A DNA stretch of 64,000 bases from Mucilaginibacter sp. L196 (lineage in GTDB: Bacteria > Bacteroidota > Bacteroidia > Sphingobacteriales > Sphingobacteriaceae). The notes under the pieces are model-generated. The model did not search any database. It saw only the letters and a list, made by a program, of their open reading frames with translations, and was not told where the DNA came from. The translations under genes were made by a program, and so were the position numbers. Shown piece by piece: positions 1-7,629 of the stretch (the first letter of the stretch is position 1; the number at the start of each line of letters is the position of its first letter). The stretch spans positions 433,749 through 497,748 of the forward strand of contig NZ_LMUO01000015.1 of assembly GCF_009765905.1 (NCBI RefSeq). The letters are read 5' to 3'.

Positions 1-122
1 TTTTGGAAACTTCCACCAATGAGAATTTACCCTGGTACAATCGCTTTGGGTTTCAGATTTACTGCGAATTGGAATTAGGTTATAAACTTTTCTTTCTCAA
101 ACGGCATTTGGACAAACACTAA
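1..122 (+). CDS. GNAT-family N-acetyltransferase, C-terminal fragment
   Basis: An open frame enters from the left edge (first full codon at base 3) and stops with TAA at 120-122, two bases before the next ATG. The 39 visible residues read ETSTNENLPWYNRFGFQIY and then a basic tail. The pattern 'N-x-P-W-Y-x-R-x-GF' is the acetyl-CoA-binding end of GNAT acetyltransferases (usually '..N.pAi.lYeklGF'). The substrate cannot be told from this end. The 2-nt gap suggests co-transcription with the LuxR-type regulator downstream. Most of the gene lies outside the window. Confidence 0.6.
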   Translation, partial: LETSTNENLPWYNRFGFQIYCELELGYKLFFLKRHLDKH

Positions 123-123
123 T

Positions 124-1050
124 ATGCTCGTATTCGGCACCCAAATCCACATTGTAACTTTAATTTTTATTTTGCTGGAATCTGGAATGCTCTTTTTCCA
201 GTTTTTCTACTATTTATTCCGACCCCAGGATCTGCCCCGCAAACTGTATTTAATTTTGCTGATCTTAATGTTGTTTTACAATATTACGGGAGGGCTTTTT
301 CCTGATCCGAAAATTAATATCCCCCTTGACATTCAGGAAATGATAGCCTATGGCAGCGGCTTTTTAATGGCTTCTTATTTTCCCTATTACTTTTATAAGA
401 CTTTCGACTTAACATCCCTGCGATGGCATGCTTTATTTGGGGTACCTCTTTTTTTAGCTTGCCCTTACCTGATTTTCTTTGTCGTTGTTTATGCCATTAA
501 CGGCAACCTGGATGTCGATATAAAATATGGAATGATCGCGCCCTTTATATACGCACTCGTTTTGCTTTACGTGATGTTCCGGGCTATCCGTAAAAAACAC
601 AAATTTCAAAGAAACCAAAATCAATATATCGAAGAAATAGTCATGCACGCTGCTGTTACGCCATGGGCCTCATTGGCATTTTTTGGTATAGTGGAATCCA
701 GTCAGCTAATTGAGGTGCTTTGTACGAATACCGGAATAATCGGCATTACCTTTCTTTTTATATGGCGTTCCGTTAAATCCGCAAGGGAGGAATATGAACG
801 GCTACAAGAATTGGCAAGCCAGGGTAACGGCAGTTTGGTATTTGAGGAAATGTGCCGTTACTACAAATTGACCAACCGCGAAATTGAAATTGTATTATTA
901 GTCCGCCAAGGAATGACTTACAAAGAGATATCAAATCGACTTTTTATTGCCGGTAAAACAGTGGAAAACCATGTCCAAAATATTTACGAAAAGACCAGCG
1001 TAAAAAACAAAGTGTCGCTGATCCAAAAACTCTTCCAAACCTCAAATTAA
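124..1050 (+). CDS. Membrane-anchored LuxR-family transcriptional regulator
   Basis: 308 residues. The first ~225 form about six or seven hydrophobic segments (for example near residues 7-27, 40-55, 105-125 and 135-152), and the last ~65 are a LuxR/GerE helix-turn-helix. The C-terminus shows the hallmark 'LTNREIEIVLLVRQGMTYKE', then 'IAGKTVENHVQNIYEKTSVK'. That places the DNA-binding domain on the cytoplasmic side of a membrane sensor. This architecture is common in Bacteroidota and the ligand is unknown. The start at 124 follows the GNAT stop by one base. No phosphoacceptor receiver domain is present, so it is probably a one-component sensor rather than a response regulator. Confidence 0.8.
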   Translation: MLVFGTQIHIVTLIFILLESGMLFFQFFYYLFRPQDLPRKLYLILLILMLFYNITGGLFPDPKINIPLDIQEMIAYGSGFLMASYFPYYFYKTFDLTSLRWHALFGVPLFLACPYLIFFVVVYAINGNLDVDIKYGMIAPFIYALVLLYVMFRAIRKKHKFQRNQNQYIEEIVMHAAVTPWASLAFFGIVESSQLIEVLCTNTGIIGITFLFIWRSVKSAREEYERLQELASQGNGSLVFEEMCRYYKLTNREIEIVLLVRQGMTYKEISNRLFIAGKTVENHVQNIYEKTSVKNKVSLIQKLFQTSN

Positions 1051-1188
1051 GCTATTTATTCATTATAGTGGATTATACCTATTTTATCAAATGAGGATAA
1101 TACCCTATTGTCCCAGCCTCTCCTAACTTTCAATTTTGCTCTGTAATTAATTTATTTTCAAACGAATAATTCTTGGATTGAGGTTGAT

Positions 1189-1866
1189 ATGGAGAGATTT
1201 ATAAAACAAGCGTACCCATACGCTTGGCTGGACGAAGTAGTTGAGATTACATTAAATCCCGAAAAAACGAAGGTTACAGAGTTGCAGTTTCAGCAGCTTG
1301 AAAGCATTGAAAGCAAATTTGACCAGGAATTACAAAGTGTGTTAAAAGATTTAAAAACGAGCACATTTTGCCTATTTTCCTCTAAGAAAATCAAGGCAGT
1401 CGTTACCCAATATCATGACTCGTTAATACTATTGGAAAGCCAGGCAATGCAAAACCTGGCTGCCTATCCGCAAGACCATCCTTTAGCAGCCACCGGTGAA
1501 AATATTATCTTCTACATCCAAAACATGGGAGTAGCCTTTAAAAAGAGATATGGCAAATACATTACTTCTTCCGTTTCGGAAACTGGTATAACACCAACGC
1601 AAAATACGGTCATTTCTAAATTATTATGTAAGCTTAGCGCTGATCAGATCGGCGTAATTCTCAAAGCTGCTGATGATACAAAAGTGTTATTGGCCAGTTC
1701 CCTCAGCGTGGTATTCCGTTCCATTGTGCCATTTCTATCAACCGATAAAATCAAGAATCTTTCCTGGGACAGTATGCGCAAACGCACTTATCATATCGAG
1801 CAGGTCGACAAGGATGTCGCCATTGCAACCCTTGAAAAACTGATCTTGAAAATCAGGGAATACTGA
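1189..1866 (+). CDS. Conserved hypothetical protein
   Basis: 225 residues, soluble, largely alpha-helical by eye, with no signal peptide or membrane span. I do not recognise a family. A mid-region segment 'AATGENIIFYIQNMGVAFKKR' is the most distinctive part. The gene stands alone: 138 bp separates it from the LuxR gene and a strong terminator follows 27 bp after its stop. It lies just outside the recognisable transfer genes, so it could be host chromosome or an end gene of the conjugative element. Confidence 0.6.
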   Translation: MERFIKQAYPYAWLDEVVEITLNPEKTKVTELQFQQLESIESKFDQELQSVLKDLKTSTFCLFSSKKIKAVVTQYHDSLILLESQAMQNLAAYPQDHPLAATGENIIFYIQNMGVAFKKRYGKYITSSVSETGITPTQNTVISKLLCKLSADQIGVILKAADDTKVLLASSLSVVFRSIVPFLSTDKIKNLSWDSMRKRTYHIEQVDKDVAIATLEKLILKIREY

Positions 1867-1892
1867 AGCATTAACTTAACTTATCATCCATT

Positions 1893-1924
1893 AAAAGCCT
1901 CCCGTTTTGGGTGGCTTTTTTTTG
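1893..1924 (+). terminator. Rho-independent terminator after the unknown gene
   Basis: AAAGCC-T-CCC pairs with GGG-T-GGCTTT round a GTTTT loop, followed by a run of eight T. It ends the 1189-1866 transcript. Confidence 0.8.
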
Positions 1925-1999
1925 AGATTTTGAAAAATATTTAAAAATAATACTAAGTAATAGTCTGATAATCAATGAGGCGCAAGGGCGCAATTTAGG

Positions 2000-2023
2000 G
2001 CGCAGCTAAAAGTTGCGCTTTTT
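2000..2023 (+). terminator. Hairpin with T-run upstream of the HTH gene
   Basis: GCGCAGCT pairs with AGTTGCGC (one G-T pair) round a three-base loop, followed by TTTTT. There is no gene between the previous terminator and this hairpin. It is therefore either a leader attenuator for the gene at 2073 or the end of a short RNA starting round 1940-1980. GGCGCA/GGGCGCA is repeated three times just before it (about 1979-2004). Confidence 0.5.
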
Positions 2024-2072
2024 GGGCATTCCAAATCCGGTGTTCTTTGCTCCCATAATCACAAAAGGGATA

Positions 2073-2354
2073 ATGATGAAACAGGCTGAACTGACACGTA
2101 TTTTTCTTGAATCTGTTACTGGTGGCACCGCTAAAGCGCTATCAGAAACAAGCATTCAAACTGCGATGGTCAGTAAAGCGGAAGCCTACCGGCTGTATGG
2201 CCGTTCACAGGTTGACCGCTGGATTTCCGAAGGCTTATTCAAGCCCTTCAAGGGCCAAATCTACATCTCAAAATCGGGGATTGACCGCGAAAAACTGGAG
2301 GCTATTGCAGCGGCCAGTAATCGCGGAACCTATCTGCCAGTTTCGGATAGATAA
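2073..2354 (+). CDS. Small excisionase/MerR-type HTH protein (copy 1)
   Basis: 93 residues from ATG 2073, preceded by AAAAGGGA; a longer reading from 2013 would begin inside a terminator hairpin and is less likely. The core 'SKAEAYRLYGRSQVDRW' matches 'KSEAFRKYGRANIENW' in the gene at 3137, and both continue into a winged-helix-like end. This is the layout of small excisionase/MerR-like DNA-binding proteins of mobile elements. It pairs with the truncated Toprim gene at 2626 as the second copy pairs with the full primase. A role in excision or replication control is inferred from position. Confidence 0.6.
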   Translation: MMKQAELTRIFLESVTGGTAKALSETSIQTAMVSKAEAYRLYGRSQVDRWISEGLFKPFKGQIYISKSGIDREKLEAIAAASNRGTYLPVSDR

Positions 2355-2570
2355 ACTTTCGCCCGCTTCGACGGGCAGGTTAACGAACGTTTTTTGACAT
2401 CATGGGATGAAGCATTACCCGGCATTGAGCCGGGAATCAGGAAGCAGCTACAGCAACCCGTGCTATGCAAAAGCACAGGCGGGACTGGACAACAGCGAAC
2501 CCTGGGCAGCCCGTTTGGGCATGGTCTGTACAGGCCAACGCATGTAATCCCGGATTTTTTATCAACCGGT
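2355..2570 (+). other. GC-rich hairpin cluster between HTH and Toprim genes
   Basis: About 215 bp without a convincing gene. It holds a run of compact inverted repeats: GCCCG/CGGGC (2361-2376), CCCGGC/GCCGGG (2418-2434) and GCCC/GGGC (near 2509-2520), followed by a T-run at about 2554-2560 (GGATTTTTTATC). This could be a structured RNA, a leader, or a single-strand-origin-like site. No known family is recognised. Confidence 0.35.
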
Positions 2571-2625
2571 AAAAGTGAATTGTTTGGGTTCGTTACCCAT
2601 TTCCGGTTCCCACTTAGATAATAAT

Positions 2626-3168
2626 ATGATGAATACAACTAACCAGCAAAACAGAGATTATCGTAAAAGAAAAGCGCCTAAACTGCCTTATTACCATGTT
2701 CAACAAACGCTTCCATTAGGCGAAACACCAGCTGTTCGCGCAAGCCTGCGAACGGAGGGATTATGGGAATTAGTGACCGCTGACCTTCGGGAAGTTTACT
2801 ATTATAGAGTAGACCAAAATAAAAAGCGTAGGGACTTTTGCGCTGTTGGCTGGCCAAACGAAAATGGTGGATGGGAAATCAGACATCCTAATTTCACAGG
2901 TTGTCTCGGCACCAAAGGAATGACCTTTATTCCCGGCGAAACCGACAACCTTATTATTTTCGAGGACTTTACCGCTTACCTCTACTGGCGGTATTTTCAT
3001 AAGCAGTATTACCCCAACATCCTGATCCTGAATTACCCTGAATTTTTAAGCGCAGCCAAAATGAGAGCGCTCAAGTTCAACTCAGTAACGGTATGCTGTG
3101 ACCAGGAACAAATAACACTCATTAAATCTTCTGGTGATGGATTTGACCCTATCAACGCAGCAGCTTAA
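2626..3168 (+). CDS. Truncated Toprim/primase-like protein (copy 1)
   Basis: 180 residues from ATG 2626 (or the adjacent ATG 2629). It aligns along its whole length with residues ~120-290 of the primase-like protein at 3416. Matching landmarks are 'LREVYYY'/'LKEVYYY', 'ENGGWEIRHPNFTGCLG'/'ENGGWEVNNPYFKGCLG' and 'GMTFIPGETDNLIIFE'/'GLTIIPGDSDRLALFE'. The N-terminal CHC2-like domain is missing. The Toprim acidic motif is degenerate: 'CCDQEQI' where the other copy has 'FFDNDEAG'. Probably a non-catalytic paralogue or decaying duplicate. The stop overlaps the next HTH gene by 32 bp. Confidence 0.6.
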   Translation: MMNTTNQQNRDYRKRKAPKLPYYHVQQTLPLGETPAVRASLRTEGLWELVTADLREVYYYRVDQNKKRRDFCAVGWPNENGGWEIRHPNFTGCLGTKGMTFIPGETDNLIIFEDFTAYLYWRYFHKQYYPNILILNYPEFLSAAKMRALKFNSVTVCCDQEQITLIKSSGDGFDPINAAA

Positions 3169-3412
3169 ACTTATTATCCGGGAAGCTGCCGAAATGGGCG
3201 CGATCCAGGCGCTAACCAAAGTAGGCAAACTGAAACCCTACCTTAAAAAGTCGGAAGCATTCCGAAAATACGGGCGGGCCAATATCGAAAACTGGGCTGA
3301 AAAAGGAATACTCACCATACGCAAAGACGGAGATCATTCCGCCGTTTGGCGCATTGATCGGCTGGAAGTAGCGGCGATAGCCAAATCCATTGAACTTCTA
3401 CGCTATCTGTAG
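3137..3412 (+). CDS. Small excisionase/MerR-type HTH protein (copy 2)
   Basis: 91 residues from ATG 3137; the preceding GTG at 3134 is an alternative. Same core as copy 1 ('KSEAFRKYGRANIENWAEKG') and a basic wing ending 'WRIDRLEVAAIAKS'. It begins inside the end of the truncated Toprim gene and stops three bases before the primase ATG, so it is translationally linked to both. Likely a DNA-binding partner of the element's primase, or a recombination directionality factor. Confidence 0.6.
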   Translation: MDLTLSTQQLKLIIREAAEMGAIQALTKVGKLKPYLKKSEAFRKYGRANIENWAEKGILTIRKDGDHSAVWRIDRLEVAAIAKSIELLRYL

Positions 3413-3415
3413 GAT

Positions 3416-4414
3416 ATGACCCATTTACAAATTGCAAATCAAATGAATACATTAATTAACTACAATGCGCAGGAAATCAGGGAACAGGTTTCCCCGGTTG
3501 ACTTTTTAGCCCGGTTGGGCTATCACCCGGCCTACAAATCCGGCAAAGAACTTTTTTATTTGAGTATGCTGCGGGAAGAACGCACACCCTCTTTTTGTGT
3601 TGATGACAAGCTCGGTGTTTGGTACGATTGGGGTGGCGCTAATCCATCGGGTATTAAAGGCGGCAACGTGATTGACCTTGCGCTGGCTTATTGGTACCCA
3701 CTCGGTTTCAGAGACGTATTGGAGAAAATAAATGAAACCTGTAATATTGAACCAGGAGCGGCACCCTCTACAAACCGCGAAAACTTTAGGCCAAGAAAAG
3801 CTACCAAAATACCTAATTATAAAATTTCAGAAGTTAAAGACCTCGGTAATAACCCAGCCATTGCAAACTACCTGCAATCCAGGGGCATATGGCCGGTCGC
3901 TCACCAGCATTTAAAGGAAGTATATTATTATATCGAGGACGAGAAAAAACTCCGCAAATACTTTTTTTCGGCAGGCTGGAAAAATGAAAATGGTGGTTGG
4001 GAGGTCAACAATCCTTACTTTAAAGGATGCCTCGGCCCGAAGGGATTAACCATAATTCCCGGTGACTCTGATCGGCTGGCCTTGTTTGAAGGAATGATCG
4101 ATTACCTCAGCTGGAAGTTTGAACAGCAGGATGACGGTGAAACAGTCATTTTATTAAATGGGGTAACATTTATAGAAGCGGCCATCAAACGGGCTACAGA
4201 TTTTAATGATAGAACCATCTTTTTTGACAATGATGAGGCCGGTGAAGATGCAAGCCGGACTTTTGTAAATGCCTACCCACTGACTCATAACAGCGCTCCA
4301 AATTATGCCGGTTTCAAGGATTATAATCAACGGCTGGTATCCGAACTGGATAATCTCTATCGCCTTCCCGCCACCGATACCAATAACCTGGTAAAGACCG
4401 GTCTGCGCAGGTAA
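3416..4414 (+). CDS. Primase-like protein with CHC2-like and Toprim domains
   Basis: 332 residues. Residues ~20-100 resemble the DnaG N-terminal zinc-binding fold ('EERTPSFCVDDKLGVWYDWG' and 'KGGNVIDLALAYW') but lack the CHC2 metal ligands, as is usual in Bacteroidetes mobile-element primases. Residues ~215-280 are a Toprim domain with 'LALFEGMIDYLSW' (catalytic Glu) and 'TIFFDNDEAGED' (Asp-x-Asp). Expected to prime synthesis on transferred single-stranded DNA or to support element replication. It directly follows the HTH gene. The 300-bp AGCTA-repeat array comes right after its stop. Confidence 0.75.
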   Translation: MTHLQIANQMNTLINYNAQEIREQVSPVDFLARLGYHPAYKSGKELFYLSMLREERTPSFCVDDKLGVWYDWGGANPSGIKGGNVIDLALAYWYPLGFRDVLEKINETCNIEPGAAPSTNRENFRPRKATKIPNYKISEVKDLGNNPAIANYLQSRGIWPVAHQHLKEVYYYIEDEKKLRKYFFSAGWKNENGGWEVNNPYFKGCLGPKGLTIIPGDSDRLALFEGMIDYLSWKFEQQDDGETVILLNGVTFIEAAIKRATDFNDRTIFFDNDEAGEDASRTFVNAYPLTHNSAPNYAGFKDYNQRLVSELDNLYRLPATDTNNLVKTGLRR

Positions 4415-4711
4415 TTCCTTTATAGCTATATATACGAATATACCAATATACAGCTAACTGGATAGACAGCAAGTTATATAAACGCTCAACTGTTTATACA
4501 GCTATAGGAATATCTCTTTAGTTATATATCCACTTAGTTATTTATTCAACTATCCGAATATTTATATAAATAACTATTCAGCTAATCAGCTATAGGTATA
4601 AATCGCTAAACAGCTATGTGCTTATTTATATAGTCCGATAGACCTTTATTGGCATAGCTACATATACAGCTATCTGCATAGTTACCTGTTCATATATAAA
4701 CATTAAAACTT
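4415..4711. repeat. AT-rich array of degenerate AGCTA motifs
   Basis: No gene. The 297 bp contain eight AGCTA motifs (AGCT starting at 4424, 4452, 4500, 4580, 4588, 4612, 4656, 4668), mostly inside TACAGCTA, TATAGCTA or TCAGCTA, plus AGTTA variants near 4472, 4520, 4535 and 4680. Spacings are irregular and the sequence is strongly AT-rich with TATATA runs. It sits between a primase gene and a small membrane-protein gene, which would suit a replication origin or a multi-site protein-binding region; function unknown. Confidence 0.6.
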
Positions 4712-5008
4712 ATGGAAATCACCATCACCTGGACAAAAATCATTGTCGTTACACTCACTTATTTTTCCGGCCGATACCTTTATTATTCTTTTCTAAAATG
4801 GTATTCAGGTAGTTATGCGCCGTTTGACCCAACAGAATTTTATGAAACGTCCTCTTATTCGGAAGGCTGGAAGATGGGACACCTACACGGCAGTCACAAA
4901 TTGCGGATCAAATGCGAAAAATACCGCAGGCAAATTGTGGAACTGAAGGAGAAGCATAGAATCTCGGATATAAAGGTCAAATCCTTAGAAGACAAACTAC
5001 TTGATTGA
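4712..5008 (+). CDS. Small single-span membrane protein
   Basis: 98 residues: an N-terminal hydrophobic segment (about residues 7-25), then a soluble, basic, coiled-coil-like tail rich in Lys, Glu and Arg from residue 65. Family not recognised. It follows the AGCTA repeat array directly (ATG 4712) and lies before a long inverted repeat. Its product is probably a membrane-tethered element protein; no catalytic motif is visible. Confidence 0.5.
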   Translation: MEITITWTKIIVVTLTYFSGRYLYYSFLKWYSGSYAPFDPTEFYETSSYSEGWKMGHLHGSHKLRIKCEKYRRQIVELKEKHRISDIKVKSLEDKLLD

Positions 5009-5053
5009 TATCCGCTAATGTTTTTCTTTTTGCAGGCCAGCTTTCCTTAACCA

Positions 5054-5184
5054 TTTAGTTTTTTAAGTATGCAAAGGTATAGCATTTTGCCTTTTTGACC
5101 AGTCAAGGGTACATAAACCGCGATTGCATCACGGCCCTTGACAGGTCAGGCAAACGCTTTTCATACCTGCATAAAAAAACTAAA
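5054..5184. repeat. Long imperfect inverted repeat
   Basis: The left arm (5054-5109) begins TTTAGTTTTTT and ends GTCAAGGG. The right arm (5135-5184) begins CCCTTGAC and ends AAAAAACTAAA. The arms of 56 and 50 bp pair over nearly their whole length with small gaps, round a 25-bp spacer. Shared blocks are TTTAGTTTTTT, ATGCA..GGTAT, TTTGCCT, GACC and GTCAAGGG. The right arm touches the upstream-most ATG (5184) of the next gene, so it could be a cruciform, an operator, or an RNA stem masking that start. Confidence 0.65.
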
Positions 5185-5192
5185 TGTATGTT

Positions 5193-5792
5193 ATGGAAAA
5201 TCTGATTTTAAGCCCTCAATCGCAAAACGTAATTACGGATTACATCAACAAAAACTGCCTTGTACCTTATGAAAAACATCTTTTAAATGAGATGCTCGAA
5301 GCGGTAGAACAAAATAACCAAGCTAAACTGGACTGGTTTAATAGCTTTGGAAAGGATTTAAGGCACATGACCATGAATGTTTATGCCTATCGCAAAGGGC
5401 TGGAATTTGGCTTTACGGAAATAGGTTTTGATAAAAATGGGTGGTTTGTTCAACCAAAGTTCATGGAGCGGGAGGATATTATATTAGGAAATCCCGACAG
5501 GTTCAGCGAGCACAGTATCCTTTATTTAGGCCGGGGGCAAAATCCTATCTGGACTTACACCTTGGATTATAATTACGGTTTGGCTGGCGGCGGGTCGCAT
5601 ATCTCAGTATTTGATAAGCAATTTAACAGCCGTCAGGAGGCCTTAACCGCAGGCTTAAATGATCTAAAGGCTAAGATGACCGCCGTTATAGGCCATGCTG
5701 ACACCACCAACTTTAAGCAAAGCGTTATCCTGTTAACCCTGAATGCGATTAAAGAGGCACAAATAAATTCGGTACAACTGGCCCTGTTTTAA
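5193..5792 (+). CDS. Conserved hypothetical element protein
   Basis: 199 residues from ATG 5193 (MENLIL...). The upstream ATG at 5184 overlaps the inverted repeat and is less likely. Soluble, with aromatic-rich central segments ('GWFVQPKFMEREDI', 'WTYTLDYNYGLAGGGSH') and no recognisable catalytic motif. It is isolated between the inverted repeat and a terminator, just upstream of the mobilisation region, so it may be autoregulated through that repeat. This is inference. Confidence 0.6.
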   Translation: MENLILSPQSQNVITDYINKNCLVPYEKHLLNEMLEAVEQNNQAKLDWFNSFGKDLRHMTMNVYAYRKGLEFGFTEIGFDKNGWFVQPKFMEREDIILGNPDRFSEHSILYLGRGQNPIWTYTLDYNYGLAGGGSHISVFDKQFNSRQEALTAGLNDLKAKMTAVIGHADTTNFKQSVILLTLNAIKEAQINSVQLALF

Positions 5793-5805
5793 CAGGGCTT
5801 TTTTT
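5781..5805 (+). terminator. Rho-independent terminator overlapping the stop codon
   Basis: GCCCTG pairs with CAGGGC round TTTTAA, followed by seven T. The TAA stop (5790-5792) of the preceding gene lies in the loop. Confidence 0.85.
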
Positions 5806-5872
5806 GACAAAGCCTGAATATAGCCGCATATGCGTATAGCCGTTTATACAGCCCCCCGTTTGTTTTTCAAGC

Positions 5873-5961
5873 GGCAAGTTGTGTTTTTGTGTCACAAAAA
5901 CTTACTTGCCCATTGCCGCAAAGCGCCATGGGATGGGAAAACCTGCGCAACTTGGTTTTCC
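5873..5961. other. Candidate origin of transfer (oriT)
   Basis: Two inverted repeats lie immediately upstream of the mobilisation genes. The first pairs GGCAAGT-TGT-GTTTTTGTG (5873-5891) with CACAAAAAC-TT-ACTTGCC (5893-5910) with a one-base spacer. The second pairs GGAAAACC (5936-5943) with GGTTTTCC (5954-5961) with a 10-base loop. In many MOBP systems oriT is just upstream of the accessory and relaxase genes and contains such dyads next to nic. The nick position is not determinable by eye. Confidence 0.5.
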
Positions 5962-5979
5962 TTTTAAAAAAATAAGCCG

Positions 5980-6399
5980 ATGGATCAACCACGCAAGCCT
6001 TTTAAAAAACCGGGGCGACCGGAATTACAGCAAGGAAAAAAGGAACGCTTCATCCGGGCGAGGCTGACCGAGGATGAATACAACAAGCTTGTTGCTTTAG
6101 AAAAGGAACTCGGTATGAATCATACCGACCTAATCCGGCACCGCCTATTAGGCAGCCAGCATAAACAATTGGTTAATGCCCGTGAAGTTTTAAATCGCCT
6201 GGACGTAATGGGCGCTGAATTAGGCCGGGCAGGAAATAACATTAACCAGCTGGCCAGGCATGCAAATATCCTGAACAAGCGGGGAAGGCTTGATGAGATG
6301 GTGGTGAAGGAGTTTAACCTGCTTTTCCGGGAATATGCCCGAATCCGTAACGATACCGAAAAATCGCTCCGGCAAATTATACGTTTAATCCGGGGCTGA
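5980..6399 (+). CDS. MobC-like relaxosome accessory protein
   Basis: 139 residues. A basic N-terminus is followed by a ribbon-helix-helix-like segment (residues ~25-58, 'FIRARLTEDEYNKL', 'MNHTDLIRHRLL'). Then comes the MobC signature 'GAELGRAGNNINQLARHANI' (about 79-98). Such proteins bind oriT and help the relaxase melt and nick DNA. Its stop is one base before the relaxase ATG. The candidate oriT lies 19 bp upstream. In Bacteroidetes conjugative transposons this protein is often named MobA. Confidence 0.8.
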   Translation: MDQPRKPFKKPGRPELQQGKKERFIRARLTEDEYNKLVALEKELGMNHTDLIRHRLLGSQHKQLVNAREVLNRLDVMGAELGRAGNNINQLARHANILNKRGRLDEMVVKEFNLLFREYARIRNDTEKSLRQIIRLIRG

Positions 6400-6400
6400 T

Positions 6401-7612
6401 ATGATCGTTAAGTTTTTAAGACCTGCATCTTCTTTTAAGGGTGTCGGCTACAGTTTTGCCAAAATGCTGCTGGATAAAGGTGAATTGATGGAGGTAAAAA
6501 ATTTCGGTGCATTAGCAGGACTTTCTAACCCACGCGCAGAAGATTATGTCAATTACCTGGAGGCTGTAACCGATAAGAATAAACGTATAGTTTACCCGCA
6601 GCTGCATGTTACCATTTCAACGAAAGGCAGGGATCACACCAAATCAGAGTTAACTGCCATTTCAGAAAAATGGTTAGAGGGAATGGGTTATGGCAGCCAT
6701 CCTTATTTGATTATTTTTCATAAAGACACTCAAAATAACCACGTACACCTGGTATCCACTCGCATAGGCAGAGATGGTAAAAAGGTAAAAGATAGTTACG
6801 AAAGGGTTAAGGGCTATCAGGTATTGAATGAGGTTATGGGCCTCGATGAAAATTTGCAGGTACAAAAAGATAAAAACCATGCTCTAACCTACAATTTCAG
6901 TTCAAGGGCGCAATTCATGATGCTGCTGGAACTAAAAGGATATACCCTGAATCTAAAAGATGGTGTTTATCAAATTTTCAAATTCGGTAAAAAACTGGAT
7001 AGCCTGCCCGTTGAAAAAGTTGATGAACGCATTGCCGATCACCAGCAAAACAAAAAGCGATTAGAGCAATTGCGAGCTATCATTGAAAAATACCGACCTA
7101 ATTTTAACCCTGCACTTTTTCCGGAAACCAGTAAACTGGCAGGAGGCGGCGAAGGAAAAACGACCGGCTATAATTCCGAATTGGCCGGAATGCTGCAAAG
7201 AGATTTTGGCCTTCAAATCTTCTTCCATGCCAAAGACGGTAAACAACCCTATGGATATACGGTAATTGACCATGCGAAAAAAGCCGTGTATAAAGGCGGT
7301 GACCTGATGCCATTAGCCGAGTTTATCAAACCGGCACCTGAACAAGCCAATCATACCACCATAAATAAACCTGTTGAGAAATCCGAATTTTTTGAATCCG
7401 AAGATTTTGAACCCCCTCAAATTAATAGCGACGAATCGGAGAATTGGTATGCCGATGACATGGAAAATTATCACACCGAATTTACAGGATTTCAAGCCCC
7501 AGGCATATACGTCCCTTCATTGCGAATTGATATATCCGATGATATTGACGACGAGCAGATCAATGGCCGGAACCGCAAAAGAAAACGCAAGGCGAGAACC
7601 AATACACGATAA
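6401..7612 (+). CDS. MOBP-type relaxase/mobilisation nuclease
   Basis: 403 residues. The N-terminal ~150 carry the relaxase fold. 'YPQLHVTISTKGRD' and 'DTQNNHVHLVSTRIGRDGKK' give the HxH-type metal-binding histidines. A tyrosine in the N-terminal part (for example in 'GVGYSF') is the likely nucleophile, but I cannot fix which. The C-terminal ~170 residues are acidic and low-complexity, ending in a basic tail (RKRKRKAR). It would nick oriT and pilot the strand to the coupling protein at 19.5 kb. It is linked to the accessory gene by a one-base gap. Confidence 0.85.
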   Translation: MIVKFLRPASSFKGVGYSFAKMLLDKGELMEVKNFGALAGLSNPRAEDYVNYLEAVTDKNKRIVYPQLHVTISTKGRDHTKSELTAISEKWLEGMGYGSHPYLIIFHKDTQNNHVHLVSTRIGRDGKKVKDSYERVKGYQVLNEVMGLDENLQVQKDKNHALTYNFSSRAQFMMLLELKGYTLNLKDGVYQIFKFGKKLDSLPVEKVDERIADHQQNKKRLEQLRAIIEKYRPNFNPALFPETSKLAGGGEGKTTGYNSELAGMLQRDFGLQIFFHAKDGKQPYGYTVIDHAKKAVYKGGDLMPLAEFIKPAPEQANHTTINKPVEKSEFFESEDFEPPQINSDESENWYADDMENYHTEFTGFQAPGIYVPSLRIDISDDIDDEQINGRNRKRKRKARTNTR

Positions 7613-7629
7613 CCCTTAAAACTTATTTT

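Noticed and set aside
2330..2638. Open frames on both strands over 2330-2638
   Set aside because: They cover a hairpin-rich non-coding stretch, have skewed composition and overlap genuine gene ends; no protein family resemblance.
4415..4711. CRISPR array
   Set aside because: The repeated motif is only 5-8 bp with irregular spacing; no repeats of CRISPR length and no cas genes in the window.
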